Assembly: GCF_963583255.1 (NCBI RefSeq)
Contig: NC_084810.1
Location: forward strand, 3,813,751 to 3,877,750
Length of the DNA: 64,000 nucleotides
Reading direction: 5' to 3'
Source: Pyrus communis
Taxonomy: Eukaryota > Streptophyta > Magnoliopsida > Rosales > Rosaceae
Position numbers and translations under genes: made by a program. Each line of letters begins with the position of its first letter. Within the stretch, counting starts at the first letter, position 1. Under the pieces are notes generated by a model. It was not told the origin of the DNA. It was given only the letters and a program-made list of their open reading frames with translations, and did not search any database. Below, piece by piece: positions 20,470-32,443 of this stretch.

Positions 20470-20491
20470 TGGGCTCAAAGCTTGGTTCGAT
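20470..20491 (+). other. Degenerate primer-binding site (initiator tRNA-Met type)
   Basis: TGGGCTCAAAGC followed by GGTTCGAT, directly after the LTR, resembles the usual plant Copia site TGGTATCAGAGC...GGTTTCGA with several changes. Confidence 0.55.
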
Positions 20492-23400
20492 TTGAATCAA
20501 GGGATGTGAACTGCCAATTTGGTTTCTAGGTTTTCCAACAAAGAACTCAAGCAATTCAAAGCTACGATGTTTGAATCTAGAGCTTATCTTCAAGCTTCAG
20601 TACTCACCAGAGTGAATTACGACTTCTGGTGCATCAAGTGGTGCATCAAGACTAAGACAATTTTCAAGTCTCATAATATATGGAAGTTTGTTGACGAAGG
20701 ATATAAAGTTCCTTCACATTCTAATGATGAGCTAACAGAAAAACAACAAATTGTTGCTCAGGATTTGATTGCTTATGATGCTAGGGCCTTGGGATTCATA
20801 CAAATTCAGTCTTGGATGAGATTTTTCCTCAAATTGAAATTAAAAGATGACCAATGCAGCTTGGGATAGTTTGAAGCAAGAGTACAGAGAAGACTCACAA
20901 GTTCGATCTGTGAAACTTCAAGGTATTCGACAAGATTTTGAATATGTTTGTATGAAGAATAACAAATCTTTATCTGCTTATTTGACTAGACTAATTGATT
21001 TAATTAATCTAAGTAAGGATGTATGACGAAGAATTGTCAAATAAAAGAACTGTTGATTAGTCATAGCCCTACATTTGAGAATATTGTGTTTATGATTGAG
21101 GAGACTAAGAATTTGAGTGAGATTGATTCCCCTGAGGTGGTTGTTATGCTCAAGGGGTTTGAACATAAGTTAAATAGACATACTAAGGATAGAGATGTAA
21201 CTGAAATAGTATTAAGTAACCTTAGTATGCAGCCTAGAAATAACTCATGTGCTAATAGCTCAAATAATAAGAAATTTTGGAAGAATATGGAGTTTACCCT
21301 CAAAATTTGCAGGTCAAACTCAACCAGGTTAGGTTGATGTCTCAAGAGGTTTAAAACTATTGTTGAACTACAATCTAGTTATCAACAATTAACTATTGAC
21401 AACTCTCCATAGAAAAATGGGGTTACAGAAAGGAAAAATAGGACTATAGTTGAGATGGCAAAAAGTATGCTGCATGAGAAGAAGCTACGTTGCAACCTCT
21501 AGGGTGAAGTTGTTAACACAACAGTCTAGGTACTCAACAGATGTCTACAAAGGCAATGAAGGATAAAACTCATTTTGAAGCATGTAGTGGAAGGAAACTT
21601 AGAGTGAAACATCTCAAAGTCTTTGAATGTTGTGGTATAGTCACATTACTAGACAGTTGAGACACAAATTGGATAAAACTCCAATCAATGAGATCTTTAG
21701 TGGTTATGAAAAGGCAGAAAAAAGATATAGAGTTTTCATTCTTGAGACAAAGAATACCATATTTTTTAGGAGTGTGTTGTTTGATGAAAATACAATGTGG
21801 AGCTGGACAATTGAGAATGAAGTGTCAAGGCCAATGAATTTGCAGTTGAATGAGAATCTCGATGAAATTGAAAATGTTGAAATGGATGCAGTTGCAAGAC
21901 CATCACAGTTAGAAGAGAGCAGTTTCTGAGGAGATTATTTCAAGATTCTATGACTGAGATAAGAGAATTAAGCTATCCAAGCACAATTAAAACCACTCAA
22001 TGATCTGTATGCTAGATGCAATTTGAGCATAACTAAGCATGAGAAATATGAAGTTGCTACTAATGAAGCTTGGAAGAAACTTATGAATACATAAATTAAG
22101 ATGATTAAGAAGAATCAACATGAAAATTGGTTGACAGGCCAATAGATAAACCAATTGTTGGTGTCAAATGGGTTTTCATGACTAAATTCAACCTACATTG
22201 TACTACACATAAGCACAATACTAGATTGTTAGTCAAGGGTATTCTCATAAACCTGAATAGATTACACTAAGACATTTTCTCCAGTTGCAAGACTAGACAC
22301 TATAATGATCATTATTGCACTTGCAACTTAGAGAAGTTGGAAGTTATATCAGCTTGATTTCAAGTTAGCTTTCTTGAATGGAGTGTTAAATGAGGAAGTG
22401 TATGTGGATCAACTTGAGGGGTACATTGTTTCATGTTATGTAAACAAAGTATATAAGCTCAAAAAAGCTCTTTATGAACAAGCTCCAAGAGCTTGGTATG
22501 AGAAAATCAACTTCTATCTGCTTTAATGTGGTTTTCAAGGGAGTCTCAGTAAGGCCACAATGTACATCAAGATCAAAGAGAAGGAGAATAATACATTGTT
22601 TCTATTTATGTAGATGATATTGTGTACACTGGAAGTATATGAATTCAAGGCTGACATGATGAAAAAAAATATGAAATGACAAACCTTGGACTATTGTATC
22701 ACTTTCTGAGAATGAGAATTATGCAGTCTAAGAAAAGAAATTTCATAAATCCGAAGAAATATTCCTTGGCTTTATTAGAAGAGTTTGACTTGAAAGATTG
22801 TAAGCTTGTAAACATTTCTCTTGCAACGAATAATGAATATTAGAATAATAATGGCAATGAATCTGCAGATGAAGGTGTGTATAGACAAATGATAGGTGGT
22901 CTATTTCATCTAATAGCCAAGACCTGACACTACGTTTGCTGCCAGTTTACTATCTAGATTCCTAAATAATCCAACTAAGAAACTTCTTGGAACTGCAAAA
23001 GAGTACTCAGGTTTATCCAAGGAACTATTGACTTTGAAATTGAATGTGTGAAAGGAAAGTCTGCATTTGTTTATTATGATAGTGATTGAAGTGGTGATGA
23101 AAATGATAAGAAAAGCCTTTGAAGTATGTCTTTTCATTTGGCAGTAGCATTTTCTCATGAGCATCTGTGAAGCAACATAGTGTTGCATTCTAACTGTTGA
23201 ATATGAGTATGTCAGTGCTTCAAAGGCAACAACTCAAGCAATTTGGCTTAGATTTGTGTTGGAAGACTTTGGAGAAATTCAAACTTATGCAACTACACTC
23301 TATTGTGATAACATCTCTGCAATTGCTAAGATAAGAAATCTAGTTTTTCACTAGATATCAAAGCATATCAATCGCATATCTCACTACATCAGAAATGCCT

Positions 23401-23542
23401 TACAAGAGAACATCATTAAATCCATGTATTGCAAATCTAAGGAGCAATTGCCTAATATTTTCACCAAGGCTTTGCCAAAGGATCAATTTTATTGTCTAAG
23501 AGGTTTATTGGGAGTGAAATCAACAACAAGCTTAGAAGGGAG

Positions 23543-23937
23543 TGTTGAGATGTAAGCTTGTTGCAGATCATAACAAATCATATTTTGCAACTTATGTTCT
23601 TCAAGTGAATTTTTTTTTATTTTTTTTATTTTTTTTTGTTCTTAAGTGTTTTAATTCTAGTTGCAATATACAACTAGGATTATGACATCGGCTGTTATAG
23701 TAGCTATGTAGAGTAAGTTGTGCATGTGATGTGCACGTGTGTGTTGAGTCTTTGGTTTATGTGAGCATGTGATGCTCTGTCACCTTGTTTTTGGATATGT
23801 ATTCACACACATACTGAATGAATGAAAGATGAGCTATGCATTAAGCCTTCTTCTTCCTTTGGTTCTCTGATTTTATTTGCTCAAAACTAAATCGAAACCA
23901 TCAAAATACAATCCAATTCATTAAACAAACACTAACA
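23543..23937 (+). repeat. 3' LTR of decayed Copia
   Basis: Begins TGTTGAGATGTAAGCTTG after the purine run and ends AAACACTAACA. It differs from the 5' LTR by many substitutions and indels, which points to an old insertion. Confidence 0.85.
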
Positions 23938-24465
23938 GATTGATCAATTTATTATTGTATTTGCGTTTGGTACCTTCTAATTATCAGTCAGAACTTTGTG
24001 CTTTTGGGAGATGATGACAAAATCATGTACTTTGAGGTAGCCTTTGGGCCTTTGACACAAGTACTAATTTCGTGAAACGTCTTGTTGCAAAGCAAATGAT
24101 AACAACCACGATAGTAAAAAGAATTAAGCCATTTTATATAAATTGAAACCCTTGTATTTCAGTTGGAGCCATTGATTTAGGGAAGGATACACTATACCGT
24201 TGGATGCCAACGGTAATACATGCATAGAAGATAAAAAGAGGCAGCCTCATGGTGGAAAGTTTCCCGTTGGGTATGCTCTTAATTACATAAAAATGCGATG
24301 ATATTTTATAGTATATTGGCATCTGTGCGATTATACGAGATTAGAGGGGCTTAGAGCAGCTTGGTTTCCTATACATTTATCTACTAAAAAGTTTAGGGTT
24401 TGTGGTTTGTGTTAGGGTTTATTATTGTGGGTATAAATTATAAACTATTTTAGGTTTGAATAATA
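23938..24465. other. Intergenic, partly EP1-cluster repeat
   Basis: 23985-24105 repeats 16640-16770. The following ~40 bases resemble the inner end of the right palindrome arm. No gene seen. The minus ORF 24134-24322 has no recognisable content. Confidence 0.45.
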
Positions 24466-26703
24466 TGTGATTCGAAAAAGACCTTGATGCACAACAACTC
24501 TCTGAACACAAACTGAGTTAAAACCCTAGCCGCTGACCCTAGCCTTTGCCTTGGGTGCCAGTGGCAACCCCTCTCCCTCTCTCTCTTCTCTTTCTTCTCT
24601 CATCTCTTTCCCTTTTGCTCATATTTTAGTTTTCCTTTCAAGTTTGTTTCGAATTTTTTAGCTTGGTCTCCTCATTTCCATGAGCTTGTCTTAGTTCCAA
24701 GCTTCATGCCTTTTCTTTGGTGATCATTGCTCTTTCTCCAACCTCCATCTTTTCAAGCCGTCCCTTTGCAAACCTAGAACTTCATATCCCCCCACCTTTC
24801 CTTTGTACCTCACCTCCTCATAATCCACCTGCACCCCATCATGGGCTCCGATATGTGTGTGTCGAATCGAAAATGGATGTCAAATGCATCTCCCTTGCTC
24901 ACTTCCTTTCCCCCAACCAGCATGCCGGAATCCCCTCAAGGCTAAGTGTTCTGCGATTTTGGCCGAAGTAAGGGTAGTTTACATACCCTTTTAGCCTCAC
25001 CTTCTATCCATGTGCCACTATATTTGTATATAAGGTTTTTATCACAAATGGCCCCTGAAATTGACCTTCACCATCAAGATGGTCCCTAAAATTGAAAATC
25101 AATCAATGTAGTCCCTGAAAATAGATGTCACTAATCAATGTGGTCATTCCGTCACAGTTTTGTTAAAAATTTTGTTAAGTGCTGATATGACACATAAATG
25201 GGTCCCATAAGTCCTTTTTTCTCACAAATGGTCCTTGAAATTGACCCACGACATCAAAATGGTCTCTGAAATTGACTCACAACATCAAAATGGTCCCTGA
25301 AATTGAAAATCTATCAATATAGTCCTGCAAGTAAGTGTCCTAAATCAATGTAGTCATCTGTCACAATTCTGTCAAAAATTATGTTATGTGCTAATGTGAC
25401 ATATAAATGGGTTACACAAGTCTAATTAAATTTAAAAAAATTACAAATAGGTTTAATAATTTAATTGTTAATAAAAAGTTGTCGACCCAAAAACCGAGTA
25501 TTACAATCACCTCCGATCCCAGTCCACATTCATCTACCTCATTTGCTATCTATTCTCTAAAAAAAATCTCAATACACCCACATTTATACACTTCAACACA
25601 CTTCACCGAATTAAACATGGATCAAGATCACCTTTGGTGATGACTTGGCCGATTGGCAATGATTTCTGGGACATCGCCGTTAACATTTAGGCGATCAACA
25701 TCATCACAACCTTATCTTGGAGAGCTTGTTCGACACTTTCCTAGTGGTTTGGTGACTCAAAGAACGGTGAGCTCTGCCTTAAGATAATGAGGTTATAACC
25801 GAGGTGTGCCTATTGTTAGTTGAAAACTATTTCCAAAACCCCCTCTTAGGCCTTGGTTAAGCCTTGTGCCTTTGAGAATTTATGGAAGATATCTCTCTTC
25901 GGAGCAGGCCTTACTATGAGAAAAAAAATTCCATTATGCAAAAAGGTATTTAAACAACTTTTTTTTTAATTAATTATTAAACCCACTTTAGCACATAACA
26001 AATTTTTTTTACAGAATTGTGGTGAAATGATCATATGCATTTGCGACACCTATTTTCAAGGACTACATTAATCGATTTTTAATTTTAGTGACCATCTTGA
26101 TGGTGTGGGACAATTTATGATTAAAACCCGTAAATCATGTGGGATCTATTTATATGCCACATCAGCATTTAACGGAATTTTTAATATAATTGTGACAGAA
26201 TGACCACATTGATTTCAGACACCTATTTTCAGGGACTACATTGATTGATTTTCAATTTCAGAGACCACCTTGATGGTGAGAGTCAATTTCAAGGACCATT
26301 TGTGATAAAAATCTTGTATATATATTTGCAAGGATTTGTCATGGTGGTTCGGATCTAGCGACTAAATCTTGGTTTGGCATCTCCACTGGCGAATTTTGAT
26401 TGTGGTGTACTTTTAGTTGCGGGTTTGTAAGTTTTCTATTACGATGTCTTCGTCGAATTGACCACTCGGTTGCTTTCTCTAGTATTGCCGCTTTGGTGGC
26501 TACTAACAAGACGTTCGTGATACCAACAACAATGGTAGTGGCGGCGGCGTGCATTTGGAAATTAAGTTTGCTTATCGGGCTGGGCATTATGTATTTGATT
26601 CCCTCAATTTACTTTGGGTCACTTTTACCTTCCGTTTGGAATGCTGTAACCTTGTCTACTTAATTAATGAATGTTTCTTTTCAACCGAAAAAAAAAAAAA
26701 GAA
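24466..26703 (+). mobile_element. Poly(A) retroposon (LINE-like or retrosequence), interrupted by a MULE
   Basis: TTGAATAATA precedes the insert (24456-24465) and recurs after an A-run (A-tract about 26688-26700, repeat 26704-26713), as expected for target-primed retroposition. After removing the nested MULE at 25033-26313, about 0.95 kb remain. This has a pyrimidine-rich 5' half (24540-24780) and a 3' end reading TTAATGAATGTTTCTTTTC before the A-tract, a style typical of plant L1-like 3' ends. No RT or endonuclease domain is visible, so the source is unknown. Confidence 0.55.
25033..26313. mobile_element. MULE-type element with long inverted arms
   Basis: The ends are inverted copies: AGGTTTTTATCACAAATGG on the left, and CCATTTGTGATAAAAATC on the right. 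They are flanked by identical nine-base TTGTATATA (25024-25032 and 26314-26322), as for Mutator elements. The left arm contains two successive copies of a block with CCCTGAAATTGA, CAATGTAGTCC and GTCACAG-type phrases; the right arm holds them inverted. There is no transposase. A 77-codon ORF at 25407-25640 is not convincing. Confidence 0.8.
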
Positions 26704-26713
26704 TTGAATAATA

Positions 26714-27370
26714 AGTTCTTTATGTCTTTCTTACACAGTTCAGAAAAGGATATTGTAAGTTGACATTTCTTAAAAATAAATAAATAAAATAAAATAAACT
26801 CTATGCAAGCGCTTGCTTTTTTGTTGACTTTTTAGATATACGGATCATGTAATCGTATGACTAGCTTTTGGCTAAGATCAAACTCAGGCTAGTTGTTTAG
26901 TTAATTGATCGTATGACTATAATTTCTGGTAGTGATATGTTGAAATTTTCAACCTACACAAACGTAGAATCCACAACAAATTGATTTGTAGGTAGTATTT
27001 GATCCTTTTAACATACACAAACATTTGAGAACAATATTCCATTCGAGAAAAAATTGTAGCAAAGCATATATACAATCATTCAGATAAAAGGCAACCCCAA
27101 GCCAACAAGGTTTTCCTTTATTGTACGTAGCCTTACCTTTACTTTTATAAATAAGTTGTTTTCACGACTCGAACACATGACATTTCGATCACAAAGGATC
27201 AACATTTATGGTGCGCATATATAGCCTCTAGGAATAACAAGGAATTGAAAAAAGGGGCAGTGTAATCATAAAAAAGTTATATAGGTTGCATTTGAAGAAC
27301 ACAGATTCATATTATAAATTCAACGGGATCATACGGGTTCTATATATACAAGTGCAGCTATGCAGAATTT
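26714..27370. other. Upstream region of EP1 copy 4
   Basis: AT-rich DNA without ORFs of interest or recognised repeats, leading into the promoter block shared with copy 5. Confidence 0.4.
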
Positions 27371-27480
27371 GACCAAAATTGGCGTCTAAACAGTTGGTGC
27401 ACATAGTTATGGCTATATCTTTAACAATATTTATGAAAGATCAAATCTCAGTCATCATTCCAATTTAAATTATAAATAAA
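27371..27480 (+). promoter_or_regulatory. Promoter of EP1 copy 4
   Basis: Contains TTGGCGTCTAA, GGTGCAC, ATATTTAT and TATAAATAAA (27471-27480), in the same order and similar spacing as upstream of EP1 copy 5. It lacks the TAGCCCTCAT box of copies 2 and 3. Confidence 0.6.
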
Positions 27481-27523
27481 GGTACTTAATTCTACTATCT
27501 CCACAACAAACCTGCACTCTCCA

Positions 27524-28858
27524 ATGCTTTCACCTACATTTACCATGTCATCATTGCTTTCGCTATTCCTTTTCTCTCTATTTGCTTTCAATGCCCAAGC
27601 TCAAGTTCCCGCTAATCAAACATTCAAGTTTGTCAACGAAGGAGAATTTGGGCCTTACATTGTAGAATATGATGGAAACTACCGTATGCTTAGTGTGTAT
27701 AGCTCCCCCTTCCAACTTGCCTTCTACAACACTAGCCCAAATGCCTTTACACTAGCTCTTCGCATGGGTACGACTCGCTCAGAGTCACTCAGACGTTGGG
27801 TTTGGGAGGCCAATCGAGGAAACCCAGTTGGAGAAAATGCCACCCTCGCATTTGGAGCAGATGGCAACCTTGTACTGGCGGATGCCGATGGCCGAGTAGC
27901 TTGGCAAACCAACACTGCCAATAAAGGTGTGGTAGGCCTCAAGTTGCTTCCAACAGGCAACATGGTGCTCCATGACTCGAAGAGCAACTTTGTCTGGCAA
28001 AGCTTTGACCACCCTACTGACACCTTGTTGGTGGGTCAATCTCTAAGGGCCGGAGCAGTGAACAAACTGGTGAGTCGAGCCTCCGAGACAGAAAACAAAG
28101 ATGGACCTTACAGCATAGTGATGGAATCCAAGTCAATATCTTTGTACTACAAGAGCAACAACTCCCCAAAGCCGTTACTCTACACTCAGTTTTCAATTAC
28201 AGATGTTACACCGGCCAAAAGTGTATTTGACCGTGTCACATTTAATTGTGCTCCAGAGACAGATGAGGGCCATGCTTATGACCTGACCCTACAATTTGAA
28301 GTGGTCAACCCTACCTTAGCGGGAGGCCACATTCTAGCGAGGCCCAAATACAATAGCATGTTGACATTCCTTAGGCTTGAAATAGATGGAAATGTCAAGC
28401 TTTACACTTACGATGACAATGTGGATTGGGGTGCGTGGGAGGTGACCTTCACTCTTTTCGATAGAGATAATTGGTTATGGGAAACTAATGAGTGCCAATT
28501 GCCCGAGCGATGTGGTACTTTTGGCCTTTGTGAGGACAGCCAATGTGTTGCTTGCCCATCCTCTAAGGGATTATTGGGTTGGAGCAAGACTTGTAAGCCT
28601 GAGAAGCTAACTTCTTGTGATGCAAAGAGCTTCCACTACTACAAAGTTGGAGGGGTTGATCACTTCTTGAGCAAGTACACCAAGGGAGAAGCTACAAAGG
28701 AGGCTAATTGTGCTAAGAAGTGTACTTCGAATTGCAAGTGTTTGGGCTACTTTTACAACAAAGATGCATCAAGGTGTTGGATAGCTTACGATTTGAAAAC
28801 ATTGACCAAGGTTGCCAATTCCACTCACGTGGCTTACATCAAGGCACCTAATCACTAA
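27524..28858 (+). CDS. EP1-like secreted glycoprotein, copy 4
   Basis: Single exon, up to 444 residues. Two starts are possible. ATG 27524 adds seven residues, while ATG 27545 (MSSLLSLFLFSLFAF) aligns with the starts of copies 3 and 5 and has the same ACCATGTCA context as copy 3, so I favour 27545. The signal peptide ends near AQAQVPAN. The lectin region (DGNLVLADADGRVAWQTNTA; GNMVLHDSKSNFVWQSFDHP), Cys cluster CQLPERCGTFGLCEDSQC and PAN/apple tail (CTSNCKCLGYFYNKDASRCW) are all present, ending AYIKAPNH. It is closest in sequence and promoter to copy 5, so the two are probably the youngest duplicate pair. No membrane anchor or kinase; secretion is predicted. Confidence 0.93.
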   Translation: MLSPTFTMSSLLSLFLFSLFAFNAQAQVPANQTFKFVNEGEFGPYIVEYDGNYRMLSVYSSPFQLAFYNTSPNAFTLALRMGTTRSESLRRWVWEANRGNPVGENATLAFGADGNLVLADADGRVAWQTNTANKGVVGLKLLPTGNMVLHDSKSNFVWQSFDHPTDTLLVGQSLRAGAVNKLVSRASETENKDGPYSIVMESKSISLYYKSNNSPKPLLYTQFSITDVTPAKSVFDRVTFNCAPETDEGHAYDLTLQFEVVNPTLAGGHILARPKYNSMLTFLRLEIDGNVKLYTYDDNVDWGAWEVTFTLFDRDNWLWETNECQLPERCGTFGLCEDSQCVACPSSKGLLGWSKTCKPEKLTSCDAKSFHYYKVGGVDHFLSKYTKGEATKEANCAKKCTSNCKCLGYFYNKDASRCWIAYDLKTLTKVANSTHVAYIKAPNH

Positions 28859-29074
28859 TATAATATGCTCTAGATCATCACTTAATTTGTTTATTTTCTC
28901 AATGAGGTTTGAAGTTAAAGTGTTAATAAAATAATAAGTCGTTAGTGTTTCATTAATATAATACGCTCTAGATCTACATGTTGTGAACTTTAGTGTTTGT
29001 AATTTGATTATGTGCACCCCTATAATATAATCATCAACTTTTTTGGTATTTCACCTTTTCTGTGATGTTATTTG

Positions 29075-32000
29075 CACTATAAGAAAAATGGGCTAAGAAC
29101 ACAATTGATTTGTGCCCTTCTCATTTTCATTAAGCACAAATACATAATTGTGCTTTATAAGGTCCATTGTGCACCCAAATATTTCAATTGTGCCCTCTAA
29201 CAAAAAAGCACACTAGTTTGTGTCACGTATTTGTGCCTACTAAAGTTTGAACACAAAATTTTGTGTCCAGCTTGCATGTGTCCTTTTAACGTCAGAGATA
29301 GATATTATTTTATTAATTTACAAACACAATAAAAGGGTTTTGTGCCCTCTAATTTAATATATTTAAATAAATATTATTTTTTTTATCCTTTAGATTTACT
29401 TTTACTCTACTTAACGCCTCTCTCTCTCAAACTCTCCTTGTCCTTAGCCACCTTCCTTTCCCCCGCCCGTATCCTCTTTCTCCCCCTTTTTCTGCACGCA
29501 ACAACACCGCCGTCCCCCGATCACCAACGACCGTCAAATTATACCTCAAGAATCCTTTTTCTGTCCTCTTTCCAACCCAAAGTTATTTTCTGCAAATTCA
29601 TAGCCGGATTTCCTCAATTTCATATCTAAGAAATGGTGACCGCGGATTTTTTGGCCAGTTTTCGGCCAAGCCTGGCAGAATTGGACCTCGATCCTAGAGG
29701 TAAAGATGATCATCTCTTAGTGGGTTGTCCTCCAGTGTAAGGTCTTTTCTAAAATAAAAACTTTCAGTTTTGGGTTCCATTTTAGATTTTGAATTTTAAT
29801 TCCCTTTTTTGTATGCATGTCAAAGTTTACTCGCTTGGAGACTGCTCGGAATTTCAAAGTTTAGTCGCATGTAATATTCTTGTTTTAAATTGGTCATTTA
29901 ATTTTTAATGTTTATAGCTTATTGTAGTTTGTTTCATCAACTTTTCTGGCATTTTTTGTTTGAGTTTTCTGTTTTGGTTGCCTAGGAGATGAAGGAAAAT
30001 ATATAAAATAGAATTCCATGTAGTCACTTTTGTTTCCCCGCGGAAAGAAAGATTGGAAATAGTCGACCAATATCAATCAAGCCAAAATGTTGAATTTAAT
30101 TTAATTATTTAAATTCATTTCCATGTCGTATGATTACGGGATATTTCGTTGACTCAGGTGGTTTTCAACTTTTTCTTTCCCTTAATTTGAAATGGCAGTG
30201 AGATTAAGATACGATTACAGGATAATTACAGTGTTTTTGTTTTTGGTTTTTTTTATTTTTTTTATTTTTCCACAATGTAAGGTCCCACGGAGTCAATGAG
30301 GCAAAGGTTCATATGCAAGCATCGGGCTTGTGACAGATGGTGTAAGGAGGCCTAAACTGTAATCCGGTGTCACTCCGATGGATTGAGTTTTGTGATCTAG
30401 CTAAACTACCCATGATCAATCACATGAACAAATCATACAGGTAGTGCAGAAGTTGGTTATCTTCTTCCATTCATTCCTTCATCTACAAAAGATAAATGTG
30501 TGAGCTCACTTTACATAAATCTTCCACTCAGGTTTACATATTAAGGCAGTCTTATCAGATTTTAGGCAAAAGTGTGAGTCATCATGTGGTAGGTTTAGAT
30601 AACTATTAGTACTATAATAAAACTCATCATTTAAGCAAGTGTAAAATTGTAATATCTGATTTACCAAAAAAAGGGCATGATGCTAAATGCCTTAGTTAAT
30701 GAGAAATTTGTAAATGAAATTCATGAATTGAGAGGAGAGATGTAGAAGATCATAGTAATTAAAAAAAGTCATTGAAATGGTGGGAGACACATTCCATATG
30801 CCCCTTGAAAGATGCCTCATTTGCATTATCCTTAAAGCCATTTTTTTCATAAGCTAATTAAAAAAAAAACAGACAACTAATTGACAGGATAAAACAACTA
30901 TTACTCCAAATCAAATAAATGACACTTCTTTTGCTAAAAAATCAGTTGGGTTCCCACATTGTAAAGTCCCATGGATTCAAGGAGGCAAAGGTTCATATAC
31001 ATTATTGGCTGATTATGTTGGTTCTTGTCGGGATTGATCTCGATTTGAAATTGATAGAACCGTTTCACCACTTTCTGCTTTTGTAGATTAATTTTGTATT
31101 TTTGTTATCCATGAGTTACTTTTACATGTTTAAAATATTTGTAGTTCTACATTTACGTGTAGTGTTTGTTGATTGAAGTTGATGAATTAGATCGATCGTT
31201 TTAATTTTTGGTACTATTCATGACTTTGGCAGTGAGAGGTCCAAATACCACACATATCATCCGGATTAGTTCGTTTGTGGAGCAAAGATTGGATGAGATG
31301 CAAAACTGGGGAATATAAGCAAGGTTAGATTTCAAAATACTTATTTATTAGACGCTGCTTTGCCGATCCTATAAGGTTTTTAGCATTTGCTATCTTTCTT
31401 AGAAATTAATGTCATAACATTGAGATTTATCTCACTGCATTTGACCTAAGCTAAATGATTGTCCAAACTTGTATTGTTTTGTACATCTTGTTTGCTAGTA
31501 ATGATGGTTTAGCTGCTCATTTAAGTTGCATGTTTTGTTCGTTGTTATTTAGTATAACAAAGTAGCAATGCGTCAGTGCTTGTGAGTTCTCAATGCCGAT
31601 TGCAAGTTTTGGTCCTTGAACATCACCGGAAATAGGTCCTTAACAATTTATTTCATTTTCCCTTTGGTTTGGATTTCAAGAAGATGATTGCATTATCCAC
31701 CAAGTTGGAAAAAAGAGGTGAAATCAGTTTTGCCTGGCTATATGTAGAGATGCATGGATTGCTTAAATTTTGTTGGATATATCAGTTTTGCCTGGCTAAA
31801 GTACACATGTTTTTTTTATGAGGAATACTTGTATACTTTCATTAATGATATTCCACTTTTACTGTTTGGTTCATTCTAACAGCTGAAGTCGTTGGCTTTC
31901 ATTTTATGAAATTTTTAATCTTTTGTTTTACTTAAATTTCAGTTTGAAGCCTGTTTTGATTTTTCAATTTTTTTTATTTTTTATTTTTAAATACAGCTTA

Positions 32001-32241
32001 TTAGGCACAATTTCAAAAAAGTGCCCGTTAGGTGGTTTTTTATTGTCTGACAGATTGTCAGAATGTAGGCACAAAAAGTCATATTATACCCTTTCATCAA
32101 AGGTGACGCCCATAGAGGGGCACATACAATATAATAGTTGCGACACTGTTGCCATTGGTCCATGGGCACATATGTTGGTGCCCTTTGACCTCAAAGGGCA
32201 CAAATAATTTATTGTGTGCAGTGCCCATTTTTTTTGTAGTG
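29075..32241. mobile_element. CACTA transposon, non-autonomous (element 1)
   Basis: Left terminus CACTATAAGAAAAATGGGC and right terminus GCCCATTTTTTTTGTAGTG are inverted with 17/19 matches. The flanks are the same three bases, TTG (29072-29074 and 32242-32244), the CACTA target size. Subterminal zones are full of GTGCCC/GGGCAC-type motifs (29110-29345 and 31995-32230). No transposase is visible. The interior holds a GC-richer block (29480-29750) with a frame starting MVTADFLASFRPSLAEL up to a GTAAAG donor-like site, possibly a captured gene piece. A ~70-bp internal direct repeat (AGGCAAAGGTTCATAT near 30300 and 30983) is also present. It starts 217 bp after the stop codon of EP1 copy 4. Confidence 0.85.
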
Positions 32242-32443
32242 TTGGTACTAATTTAAAGGAAAATGTTGGGGAGATCATGTTTGTAGACTATGTTGACGAT
32301 TGATGGTTGAATTCTTTCTTTAATGATTTAAAGAAGTAATCGAACCATTAATTGTCACATCTCGTGGTATACAAAATATGATTCAAGTAAGTTGGATGAC
32401 AAGGGTTAAATTTTTTAAGTTCTTACAATTGGTCTTTTATCTT

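Larger units (their letters stand above)
20059..23937 (+). mobile_element. Decayed Ty1/Copia retrotransposon
   Basis: A 3.9-kb element with two diverged LTRs, a degenerate primer site and a polypurine stretch (AGAAGGGAG) before the 3' LTR. Internal coding sequence is broken by many stops and shifts, but domain traces run in Copia order. There is a gag-like start near 20570-20840 (KFVDEGYKVPS), integrase (TERKNRTIVEMAKSMLHEK near 21425-21480), RT (LDFKLAFLNGVLNEEVYVDQ near 22350-22420; APRAWYEKI) and the RNase H/C-terminus (IFTKALPKDQF near 23455). No clear target duplication is seen. It lies immediately after EP1 copy 3. Confidence 0.9.

Noticed and set aside
20519..20869. Possible independent gene encoding a 116-residue protein
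   Set aside because: It is the gag start of the decayed Copia element, directly after its primer site.
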